Source: Brachionus manjavacas (taxonomy: Eukaryota > Rotifera > Eurotatoria > Ploima > Brachionidae). From it: 64,000 nucleotides of DNA. The position numbers and the translations under genes were made by a program. The notes below the pieces were generated by a model. It worked only from the letters and a program-made list of their open reading frames with translations, was not told the DNA's origin and did no database searches. Shown piece after piece: positions 27,201 to 38,040 of this stretch (position 1 is the first letter of the stretch; each line of letters opens with the position of its first letter). Where the stretch lies: NCBI GenBank assembly GCA_019054805.1, contig JAHQIY010000001.1, positions 11,546,501-11,610,500 of the forward strand, in the 5' to 3' direction.

Positions 27201-28110
27201 CTACTTTTGGAATGGTACATGCTTTTGCGTTTAATAATTACCATATGTTGATTTGAAGTAATAAGCTCCAGGCTCCTTAAATCCTTAGCGATGGGGCTCG
27301 AGAGCCTAACAAGAGCCTAACTCATTTAATTTTCGATCTCTGATCATTCAGAGTAAAAAATTGTTTAAGTTTATATAAAGTCTGAATAGCTCAAATCTTA
27401 TTCTAATCTTAATATAAGCAGTGTGTGTAAAAGATGATAGCTAAATATTAATCTAAAGCTTGCCAATTTAAGAAATAATCAGCTGAAATTTATTTAATTA
27501 AATAAAATACCGTTCAGTGAATTAACCGTGAATTAGACTGGTTCCATGAGAGCTGACTTGATCGGCGCTATGCAAAAAACTCAGGCATATTTATGAGCTT
27601 TATTACGCAACTTTTAAAACTTAAAACAATAACCAAACAAACCATTCGACGATTTATTGAGATATTTAAATTGATTATTTTCTTATGGCTAATATTAAAA
27701 TATTCATCTTGTTTATATAATTTTAAATGTATTTGCATTATTTAAGCAAAAAATTGAAGATTGTTTTGATGAAATTCTTGGCCAATATCTTTATTGAATG
27801 AAGGGCTTCGAAACCTTTGTTTTTCCGAATATCTGCTTTCTTTCAACCAGTTTTGATTCATATTATTTTTTGAGATGGAGTTTTGCAAAACTTATTTCGA
27901 ATACTTGAATTCAAGATAAATCCAACAAAACATAAATGGACTAATTAGTAAAGAAAATCAATAATGGCTTTGAATCCTTTCAAGAAATCAGAAAAAAGGA
28001 AGAAAATCAAAGAAAAAATAAATAAATAGGGTTTTGTTAATTTTAAAAAATATTAAGAAAAATTTTCAATTTTTAAAAAAATTTTAATTTAATTTTTTTT
28101 TTTTTAATAT
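21260..28110. other. Long AT-rich gene desert
   Basis: Only low-complexity reading frames (for example a Lys/Phe/Ile-rich 82-codon frame at 26793-26545 and a 99-codon one at 26952-27251), which I judge to be chance. Slightly GC-richer patches at 23330-23640, 24720-24790 and 27250-27345 show no family I recognise. Confidence 0.5.
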
Positions 28111-28270
28111 TGAAAAAACCATTATGACAACAAATTAAAAAATTGAAATATTTTTAGAGTCGAAATCAAATCGACTTTTTAATAAAAATTATATAAAAGA
28201 CAAGAATAAAATCTCAATTGATTTTTCATTCTTGAGTTACATTTGGATTTTTTTAAAAACAAATTAATTT

Positions 28271-31020
28271 TCAAATAGAGCGTTGAATGCTTTCTGATTT
28301 GAAATTACAAACTCCAATATTTTCATCAAAAGATAAGCCACCAGGACACTGTTTTAGAAAAGCTGAATTATTGCTGCAATGCCAGAATGTTTTACAATTG
28401 TCAGGATTTTTGAACAATCCATTTGGTTCAGGGCAAGAAAAATCTAGATTGAAACAAAAAATATTTTAAATATTTTAAAAGAAAAATATCAGAATTAATT
28501 TTGTTTACTTTGCTTAGCTGAAAGCTTCGAAGGTACAGTGGACAAAGTACTAATTAAACTTGTTTTAACACCACCATTGAATAGTCTTGATTTCATTGCA
28601 CAAATCTTAAGCTGACTATCGAAAATTAAATTACCAGGACATTGCTTTAAATAGGCATAATCATTCGAACAATGCCAAAATTTATTTGAATCTTGAGCAT
28701 TTGAAAATAGTCCTGAAGGCTCTGGACATTTAAATTTATCATTCAGATTCGATTGAGTTGAATATGTTTGTGCTGTTGTTGTTTTTGTTCTTGCTGGCAT
28801 TGCAGATGTTGTAACATAATTTGGTACTGATGATGTTACTTTGAAATTTTGACAGTGAGACTTAAGAAGCATTAAAATTGATAAAGATTGATAAAGAAAT
28901 AAATGCTTTTATAAAATAAATTACTGGTTTGGTTTTAACACAAGATTGTTCATTTGAATTAAACCAAAAATTGTTCGGACACTTGACTGTTGCTATTGAA
29001 TTTGAAAATCCTTTCATACATACTCGGAAATATTGGCATCCACTTTGACTCTTAATGTACTTGTTTTCTCTGCCCGAACAATTGTCTTTAATTTAATTGA
29101 AGGTAAAAATTAGCCTTTTTTATTTAAAAACTGAATTAAATTAAAATTCAGACCATTTGGTAAATGAGAATGAGTGACAGAAGTTGGTTTAAATGATGAA
29201 GTTTGAGTATGATGATGGTTGGTTTGTTTGGTTGATGAAGCAAAAGTAATAGGTGCAGTAGACTGTTTGGTACTTAGAGAACATTGTGAATCACTGAGAA
29301 TATGATTCAATAATTTCATCAATGGATAAGATCCTTGGTCGCAAAAATTTCCTTTGAAATCATCGAAATCAATCTTTAAATTTGAATCAAATAATTTATC
29401 AATATTCAAAGTTAATAATTAAAGAAAAGAATATTAATGAAAATAAATTAAAAATAAAATTGATTTCAATTTTGGAAAACTTACGGCCCAAATCATTGCA
29501 CCTCCAAGACACTTGTCTTTAATGTAATTTGCTTTGATTACAATAGATTCTTGATTTTCATATCCGATCCATTCATTTCCATATGTTAAACCAACTGCTC
29601 CATGTTCGGTATCCACTTTTTCCACGAGATTATTTTCTTTGATAATTTGACAAATCTTTATTTGAAATTTTGAATTTTCTGAATTTAGAATTTAAGTAGA
29701 AAAAAAATTTTAAATTACTTCAAAGTAAGATAAAACTCCAGCCTCTTTGGTATATTGTCCAGCTTTCGAAGAGCCCATTGACGGTGAACCTATTTGATTT
29801 AGTTTCGAATTTTGTAATTTAAAACCTCTTCCGTAGAATGCTAATCCAAGTATCAATTTGTCTTTGGGGCAACCATTTTTCAACCAATAGTTCACTGCCC
29901 AGTCCTTTTTGTTTATTTTTTTTTTTAATATTACTTTATTTAATAAATTTTGATTTTGTTTCAATCTTACGGCATTTAAAGTATTCTCCCATGACATGTC
30001 ACCAATTTTAGGATACAATGCTGAGTGAAATCCTGTTTTGCTACTCCACGAACCATGAAACTTAAGTCAAAAAAATCAAAATTAAAAATTTTGTTAATTA
30101 ATAAAAAAATAACAATCGATTACATCATAGGCCATCAAATTGATAAAATCAACCGACTGACTTATCTTGTTTATTTCATAAGATGTGTCAATAGTTCCTT
30201 TGCCTGCTGAAACTGCAATCGATAATTCAAGACGGTTTTTGCCTGTCAAAGCTTCTCTATCAAAAGCGTGTCTCAGTTTCTTTGAGAAAAAAAATTAAAT
30301 CAAAAAGAAATCTATTTAGTTTCTATCAATTATGTTTTAAAATAAAACATCTTTTAATCTTGTTAATTCAAAAAAAGATAAAAAAGATAAAATACCTCAA
30401 GAAGTTGAGTAAATTGTGTTTTTTTAACAACAGGAAATTCCCAGTCAACATCCAAACCATCAAAATTGTATTTTCTCAAAAAAACAATTGAATTTTGAGC
30501 AAATTTTTGCATTGTATTATCACTTTCCACAACTTTAAAATCAAAATTAATGCAAAACAAAAAAGAGATAAACATGACGATAAAATTAAATTACCCGAAT
30601 TGAATCCACTTGAGCCTTGTGCCCAGCCACCAACAGCCAAAAGAATCTTTAACTTTGGATTGATCAATTTTAGAACCATTATTCGCTCATACATGCCCGG
30701 GCCATTGTCAATACCAACATCACTTTCTTCAGTATTTGCCAAAGAATAATTTTCAATTTTTGCAAATGCATAAACAACATGAGTGCACAATTTGGGATCA
30801 ATATCTTCCGGATAGAATTCAGCACCAGTTGGTCTTAATTGTGCCCAATTGGTAAAGTAACTTTATTGATAAATAAAGCAAAATTAATTAAAAAAAAAAA
30901 AACATTTAAAAAAGAAATAAAAAATGTTTACCAAATCTTTTTGAAATCAGCCCAACACCCATTAATCAAACTTCCAATTACAACAAATACCAACACAACT
31001 GTTTTTTTGTTCAAAAGCAT
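28271..31020 (-). CDS. Chitinase A: secreted GH18 with three CBM14 domains
   Basis: Eleven exons: 31020-30932, 30860-30595, 30532-30396, 30279-30124, 30060-29971, 29904-29719, 29655-29485, 29373-29154, 29085-28925, 28860-28509, 28443-28271; 2001 bases, 666 residues, all phases consistent. Signal peptide at about 1-24. GH18 domain at about 27-385: CYFTNWAQLRP start, catalytic DGLDVDWE with acid Glu150, MAYD at 213-216, GGAMIWA end. A Ser/Thr/His-rich linker and three Cys-rich chitin-binding (CBM14) modules follow: about 439-495, 536-585 and 613-660. It should hydrolyse chitin beta-1,4 bonds outside the cell, for example in cuticle, gut lining or prey. Intact and near-identical to chitinases B and C; its downstream homology with them stops near 28110 and its upstream homology near 31380. 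Confidence 0.9.
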
Positions 31021-31091
31021 GATTTGATCATTTATCTTACTTGGTCCCTTTGATTTTTATTTTCTGATGTGTTTCATCGAGTTTTTTAAAG

Positions 31092-31099
31092 TATTTATA
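31092..31099 (-). promoter_or_regulatory. TATA box of chitinase A
   Basis: TATAAATA on the minus strand, 72 bases upstream of the ATG and kept in all three copies. A hairpin (caacactaacc / ggtagtgttg) about 100 bases further upstream is also kept. Confidence 0.6.
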
Positions 31100-31947
31100 T
31101 TGTTGAACAGGAAACGCAAGACTTGGTTAAAAAACCACTGATCTCGAACTCCTGTCTAATAAAAGTTTTGTCAAACCCATTGCAACACTAACCAAAAAGT
31201 GCATGGTAGTGTTGAACAAATATTAATTAGCTCTTTCTTTTCTAATTGAAAGCTTATTGTTTGGCTTAAAGCATTTTGATACAAAACACCAAACACATGG
31301 TCATCTAAAGTTTACTGTCTCTATTTCAAATCTTTAACTATTTTGTCATTTTTTTTAATTAATTTTCAAGTTGATTTTTTTTGATTATAAAATTTTCAAT
31401 TTTTAATTTTAAAAATTTCATCAATTTTTGATTTTGAACAAAAGATTCATTTTATAAATACTAACTACCATTAATTTAAATTAATCACCTTTATTTTTTA
31501 ATCTAATTTATTAGTCTAATTTTTTTACATTCTTAACTTTATTTTAAGGATTTTACTAAAACTTTGACCCTTTATTTTTTAAAATTTCCTGACTCCGATT
31601 TTTTTTTGCAAAGCAAAAATATGCTTTTACTTCCTGGAGAATAACTAAACACATTTTTAGAAAGCTCGTTAAATTTTTTCAAGGAAAAAAGGAGCCAAGA
31701 GGAGGTCAGGTTTTTTAAAATCTAAAATTTTCACAAATAATAAAAATTTTGGAGGATTATTAGTTTAATTTTCAAAAAATAGAGAAAAATTCAAACTTAA
31801 TGATAAATTAAAGCTGTTACAAATATATTTTCTTAAATCTAAGCATTAAAAATTAAAATTTTTGATCGTTTTTTGTTGAATAAATGATTAAAAATAATTT
31901 CATTCAAAATTTTTTATTAAAATAAAAATTAGGTAATTTTATTTGTT

Positions 31948-34900
31948 TTAATTAGATTTCATTGTTTTTTTAATCCAGGGAAGGTACTCAAAAACATTAG
32001 TATAAACACCAAAACCTTTACACAACATACAAATAAAATTAATCTTTAATTTTTTTATTCAAAATACCATCACATTTTGATCTTCCATAGCTAACAATGC
32101 CAACTATATAGTAACGACCATTATTATAGATAAACAATGGGGACCCACTGTCACCCTTTTTAAATAAAATAGTTTTTTTCATTTGAAAACAAAGTTACTT
32201 ACCTGGCATGAATCTTTGATATCGCCGACTGAAATTCCAGCACTTTAAATTTAAAATAAGTATACTTTTTGCCAACCAAATTTTTAAATTTGTTACCAAA
32301 GCTGAGTTTTTCGCAAATTATAGAAACTACACTCAGAATTGTTTTTTATTTCTACAAATGTTTCTTGTAACTGAGAGGGGAATATTCCTAAAATAAGACT
32401 AAAGCAAAATTCACATTCTTTATTTGACTAACAAAAAACCTTGTATTGATATTTTGCCCTTAAGATATAAGATAAAAAGCAAGTTTTTTTTTAATTTAGA
32501 CTCATAAATTAAAATACTAAATCACATTGTCTAACAAACAAAATTAAAATTAGAAAGCATTCTTCTAATTAAATGATCCAAAATAAATTTTATCAATAAA
32601 TACTTAACGGTATTTAATCAAAATAAATTTAGATATAAAATACCTAAAATATTAATTAATGGAAACAAAAGAAAAAATTTACCCATCCAATTACGATGGC
32701 TTTTTTTCCCACATCGCCAACAAATTCATTTGGCAAACAAATCGATCCAACTGTTGATGAAAATTCAGCTCGAGTTTGCAGTTTAAATAAAGCTATATCA
32801 TTGTAATAATTTGTTGAATTATAATTAGGATGCTAAAATTTTCAATTAATTTAATAATAAAAGCAAATAAAATTTAAAAAAAACAAATCCTCAACAAGTA
32901 CTTTAAAAAATTTGAGAAGAAAGATGATAGCAAAAATGTGTAAATTTTAAAAATGTTTTGGACCAGCCATTATTTTCTCCTTTTACTTAAGTTAAAAAAA
33001 AGTGCTTGAAATCGTTACCTAACATCAAAAAAAATAGCTGGTGGACAGTGCCGTAAATTAATTTTTCACATCAAATCATTTTTTTTAATCATCACATCAT
33101 TTTTTTATAACTTCCTCATTTTAGCTGATATCAGAAAAATAAAAAAAAATATATTTTAAAATGTTTTTAAAAACTAATATTAGATATTATTTTAAAAAAA
33201 AAATTTTCTTTTTTACAAATATATACATCAATGTATCTACAGTAAAAATAAAACTGTAGGGACAAAGATTTGTTTAAGGCAAAGATGCATCCATTTTGAA
33301 GAAAGTAACTAGCGGAGTACCACAAGGATCCGATCTTGGACCAATCCTATTCATTCTTCTTATCAATGATCTCCTTGATAGCTTCAACAGTTTCTGTCTT
33401 GAAAAACCGATAACGTTAATAGTAGATAGAAATATCTTTACTGCAGATATCTCTACTATCACTACTAAATAATCTTTTAAACAATTTTAAATCCAGAGTT
33501 GTTTAAAAGTCACAAGTCTCAAAACAAGTCCAAGTCCGGAATTTTTTTTTTTTTTCAAGAAGAATATAATGACTGAAAAATTCTTTAAGTATTTTAAAAT
33601 AAAAAATTGTCTTAATCTTGATGACTCGACGTTCCGATATTCCAAAGTCAATTTTTTCTCCGGTTTTAAAAATTATTCAAATAAATCTTCCTGTTTTTCC
33701 ATAAAGAGTAATTATTCAGGAATTTTCACGTTCAATGAATGTGAAGGCACAAATGAAATTTCTTCCGTTCAAGGAAATGATAATTTTGCCGTCCCAGGTG
33801 GTTATCATGGAAGCTAAATGAGTGTTGGACTTTTTTTAAAAAAATAAAAATAAAAGTCTTTGACTTGGACTTTTGAAAATACAAAAATACAAAAATAAAA
33901 AAATAAATAAATAAAAAAATTTAATGACTTGGACTTTAATTTGGGACTTATAAACAACACTGTTTAAATCTATGATCTTTTATTAAAAAAAAAGAATCTT
34001 CTGAATATATTCTGAATCTACACTGGATTTTTGGTCCAAAACATTCACTAGTTTAAATTGAGAAAGCTTGCTTTTCAGGTAATTAAAAACTTGTATATTC
34101 ATTAAGATTTAATCTAAAAATTTAATCTTTAAGTGTAATATTTGTCTTTTCAAGTTTCATAAAGGTGATTTTTTTCTAAAAAATAAATATTTTTCAAATA
34201 TTTTTTAATTGTGTTTAGAATTATGCATAAATTTAATGATTCTCTATAAATGTTAGACTCGATTTCATTAAAAAAATCATAAAATGATTTTTTTTAACAC
34301 TTTTTATCGAAGGACGGCATTGTGAATTTTCATAGAACAATTCCAATACAAAATTTAATTTCCTAACAAAAATTTTGATTTTTACCACAGATTTTTCTGA
34401 AAGTTTCAAAAGGTAAAATAAACAATGTTTCATTTAAAAGTTATGTTGAAAAAAATTTGTGAATAACTTGATTATTTTTGATCGAATTGTATGTTAATTA
34501 AGAATTGTAGTAACCACTTAATTCAAAATTATTTAAGTAGCGATGAAAGAATATATTTAAATAAAACAAATTTACAAATTAGTAGTAGTAGTAGTAGTTA
34601 AAAAAAGAAAAAAAAAAAAGAAAAAAACAAAATAGAAAAGATCATCGAGACAAAAAAAAAAACAAAAAATATTTATTTGATCATGTTTCCTGAGTTAATT
34701 GAAAAAAATTTCTTTTTGTTGGCTTCAGTGAAATATATTTTAGTTCAAATCATATAAAGCTCAATTTTTTCAGTTAAAATTAATGGAATAGAAAACATTT
34801 TTTGGAAGGTTTGCATGAAAATTCACAATGACTTGAAGGATTTTCATAAAGGTTTTTTAAAGGATTATAGTCAAACTGCTATTTATTTTTGATTTATCCT

Positions 34901-36532
34901 TTAGGATTTTTTAAAGATAATTTAATTTTAATTTTTTTTTCTCTTCATTAAAAAAAAAACAAAAATATAAAGTCCTGACAATAATATGAATTATTGTAAA
35001 AATTCTATCATCCTAAAAATGATTTTCTAAACTATTAAGTAGGTTTGTCGTTTTTTTTAAAGAAATACTTAATTTTTACTAAAAATTTTTAAATGGAACG
35101 ACGACATTTATCTCCAGTCTGTTCTATGTATTTTCCATTCATCATTTAAATAAATTCCTCTTTTTCTGGTCATTAAATATTTCTTGACACCTTTCCACGT
35201 CAACTTGTGACCCTGCTCCATCTTTGGACCTGAAACTCGAACTTTAATTCCAAACTTAAAACTAATAAAGCTCCCAGATTCTAAAGCAAAATTAGATCAG
35301 ATTAATAGATTTTTATCAGGTCTAGTTACTAGAAGGTGCAAATAAGGTCACAAATTGACATAGAAAGTAGTTTAAAAATTATTTAATTTCCAAAAAAAAA
35401 ATATGCATCCATTTACATCAATGCTGAATGTTGGACACAAAAAAATAAAAATTCAGAACGATTTCAAAAGTTATAAGCTTTTCAAAAAAAAACAATCAAC
35501 CTGTAGATCCACTTTTGCTTCAAAATGGGAATTGCGTATTCTTACAAAAATCAAAAAAAATTACCTTGATAATTTTAGAAACTCTAATTTCTTTAACTTT
35601 TGAAATTAGACGTATATCATGGTATCCCAAATATGCTTTCCAGTAAGGTCTAAGTATTTAAATTTCTAAAAATTCATTGAATTTTTTCAAATCTAAAATC
35701 TTACGATACAACACAATGTGAGGCTGTCAAGACCCTTTTTATCAAAAATATAATTACTCAATATTTTTATTAAACCTTACCATTCGTCATTTAGAAGTGT
35801 TCCTCCGCAAAACTTTTTTCCATCAGTTAAATAAACTTGCCAAGGCCATGAGTTCGGCACAGCTTCTGAGCCACCGATTATTCGAGGCCAATTCAAGCCT
35901 AAAAAAGAAGGAATTCCACAGCCTTAAAGTGGAAAAATAAAAAAAATATTCAAAAAGTCTATGAATTACTTTCAAAAGAATGATTGAAATTTTTTGTGGT
36001 CAGAGGGGAAGACTTGGAACTAGACAATGTAGTAAATATTGGCTGATTGTAATCGATTAGATGAAGATAAACCGTGGAAAACAGTTGACTTGGTTTGAAC
36101 AAACGTACTTGGATTATTACATAAAAATCTTCAGTTGAAAATTTTGGTGAACTTTTTGGATTCAACTTGGAAAATTGACAAAAATCAAAAATTTTCTCTC
36201 TCTGGTCATTTAGAATTAATAAATTGCCATTTTGACAGTTGATAAAAGAATTGTTGAAAATAATGAAAATCAGCTTTAAAAAAATCATAAATTCACCAAA
36301 AAGCCTAATGGAATTCTAATAAACCTGTCTTTTGAAAATCGATCCTACAAAATATTCGCAACCTTTGGAAAAAAAAATATAGTTAAGCTTAAAAAATTGA
36401 ATATTTCTTACAAAATTCATTTTCAGATAAAATATTAATTGTAAATTGAGTCGTTTTATGAAAAGAACTGTTTATTGGGCATTGCGAAAAAACAAAATCA
36501 ATAAGAATTGTAAAAAAAAATATTAGATTCAT
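31948..36532 (-). CDS. Secreted CUB-like/trypsin-like serine protease
   Basis: Twelve exons: 36532-36412, 36362-36325, 36273-35970, 35922-35781, 35734-35705, 35649-35565, 32832-32683, 32458-32440, 32387-32297, 32242-32203, 32155-32068, 32015-31948; 1176 bases, 391 residues, every phase matching. Signal peptide at about 1-17 ([16 protein letters not shown]). Residues about 18-130 look like a diverged CUB domain ([20 protein letters not shown]). The S1 domain starts at the activation site R168/IIGG. Catalytic triad: His208 (WVLTASHC), Asp252 (NDIALFKL), Ser343 (GDSGSP); Asp337 before SCQ predicts cleavage after Lys/Arg. The C-terminus [13 protein letters not shown] is normal for the family. Oddities: a 19-base exon, a 2.7 kb intron carrying transposon debris, and GDSGSP where GDSGGP is usual. 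Likely an extracellular digestive or processing protease. Confidence 0.87.
33265..33475 (+). mobile_element. LINE reverse-transcriptase core fragment
   Basis: Plus-strand translation [20 protein letters not shown] then [15 protein letters not shown] is the GVPQGSVLGPILF...INDL motif of Jockey/CR1-type RTs. It lies in the large intron of the protease gene, antisense to it. Fragment only. Confidence 0.7.
33494..33962. mobile_element. hAT-like nonautonomous element with perfect 8-bp duplication
   Basis: Flanked by TTTAAATC at 33486-33493 and 33963-33970. Ends CAGAGTTGTTTAAAAGTC and CAGTGTTGTTTATAAGTC (inverted) agree at 16 of 18 positions; further in, both carry aagtccaagtc. The CAG-start plus 8-bp duplication is the hAT signature. 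The interior has an 82-codon frame (33569-33817) with no recognised domain. Inserted in the protease intron. Confidence 0.8.
34581..34600. repeat. (AGT)n microsatellite
   Basis: Six tandem agt units followed by a purine-rich low-complexity run. Confidence 0.9.
35135..35239 (-). pseudogene. Decayed duplicate of the protease activation-site exon
   Basis: A 35-codon stretch from RVSG to GIYLNDEW has the same length as RIIGG...GTLLNDEW in protease exon 35922-35781. It keeps R at the start, G at position 4, W at 15 and G.xLNDEW at the end, but has lost the WPW motif and the cysteine. It lies in the intron just downstream of the working exons. Likely an old exon-duplication relic; the match is weak outside the last eight codons. 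Confidence 0.4.
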
Positions 36533-37011
36533 TATTTTAAACTTTAAAATATTGAAAAAAAATTAAATTCAAGGCGTCTGAGTAAATACATGACATTTAA
36601 ATTTAAATTTAATACTTAATAAATATTTTTTTGAACATTTTAATACGAAACAATAATTGACTAGAATAAAAACGATTATCTAATACAAAATGAGCATTTA
36701 TTTTTAAAAGACAAATATTTACTTGAATAATAAAATTAAATTTGTTAAAATGTACACTGCAATAAACATTTTACTAAGCCTTTTTCAAAAAAAAATCTCT
36801 AATTTTACTCTATCAAATAAAATTTTATTATCCTGTCATTTCATGTTAAAACTTTATACATATTTATTCAATATTATGAGATCAAAATAAAAGAATTAAA
36901 AAAAATTATTTAATAACTTTTAAATCTAAAAATTTTATTGATCTTTGAAATCTTTCCTTTTTTTTCAATCCGAGGAAAAAAAAGGAAAGATCTAATTGAC
37001 AGTTTTAATTA

Positions 37012-37965
37012 AACAGTTTTAATTGATATAAGATTTAAGATAGATTCATCGTTTAAAATCCTTTCGAAAATATTCAGATGAAAAATAATTTAAATTTATA
37101 AAAAGATTTTATTTTCATTTTTTTTTAATTTTTTTAGTATAATTTATTTTTATTTGATTTTGAAAAAATCATAATGACAACAAATTAAAAAATTGATATA
37201 TTTTTTAGAGTCGAAATCAAATCGACTTTTTAATAAAAATTATAAAAACAAAAACAAAAAAGGAAATCAAAAAATAAAATTTTATTTCTTTAAAATAAAC
37301 TTAACATTCCTTTTATCCAAATACAAGTAAGTGAAAATTTAAAAGGTAGATCTTTGTCTTATCATATCGAGGAAATTGCAAACATTGAAAAACTGGGACA
37401 AAATTTTTGATAATCACTAGATAGAAACCTTAAACATCCTCTTCTAAACAAAACAAACGATATTAAATGCCTGATTCATTTAGGCTGTGATTGATAAAAA
37501 AATTTGATTCAAAAAATAAAGAATAAAAATTTTAAATGTTTAAAGGCTAATAAACAGGCTATGATATAAATAATAAACCAAGTTTTAGAAAGAAACTTTT
37601 TTATACCAATTAACTTGTAAAATTTTGATTTTAAACAACTGAAATTGAATTTTTATTTAAACCCTGTCTAATTAATTATTTTGGATAAAAGGTAACGAAA
37701 GTTAATTTTCCTGGATTTCTGCTTTCTTTCAACGAGTTTTAATTGATATAAGATTTAAGATAGATTCATGGTTTAAAATCCTTCGAAAAAATTCAGATGA
37801 AAAATAATTTAAATTTATAAAAAGATTTTATTTTCATTTTTTTTTAATTTTTTTAGTATAATTTATTTTTATTTGATTTTGAAAAAATCATAATGACAAC
37901 AAATTAAAAAATTGATATATTTTTTAGAGTCGAAATCAAATCGACTTTTTAATAAAAATTATATA
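37012..37965. repeat. ~230-bp direct repeat pair downstream of chitinase B
   Basis: Bases about 37012-37245 and 37735-37965 are nearly identical, from gttttaattgatataagatt to a small hairpin agtcga-aatcaaa-tcgact and ttaataaaaattata. The second is the natural 3' flank of chitinase B (single copies follow A and C); the first is an extra copy about 725 bp away. Confidence 0.75.
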
Positions 37966-38040
37966 AAAGACAAGAATAAAATCTCAATTGATTTTTCATT
38001 CTTGAGTTACATTTTGATTTTTTTTTAAATTAATTCATTT

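Noticed and set aside
26545-27251. 82- and 99-codon frames
   Set aside because: Lys/Ile/Phe/Leu-only composition expected from AT-rich DNA, no start context, no domain, no neighbouring exons.
29110-29409. Separate small Ser/Thr/His-rich proteins in each chitinase locus
   Set aside because: They are exon 8 of the chitinases (end of GH18 plus linker); the reading frame continues through GT-AG introns in both directions.
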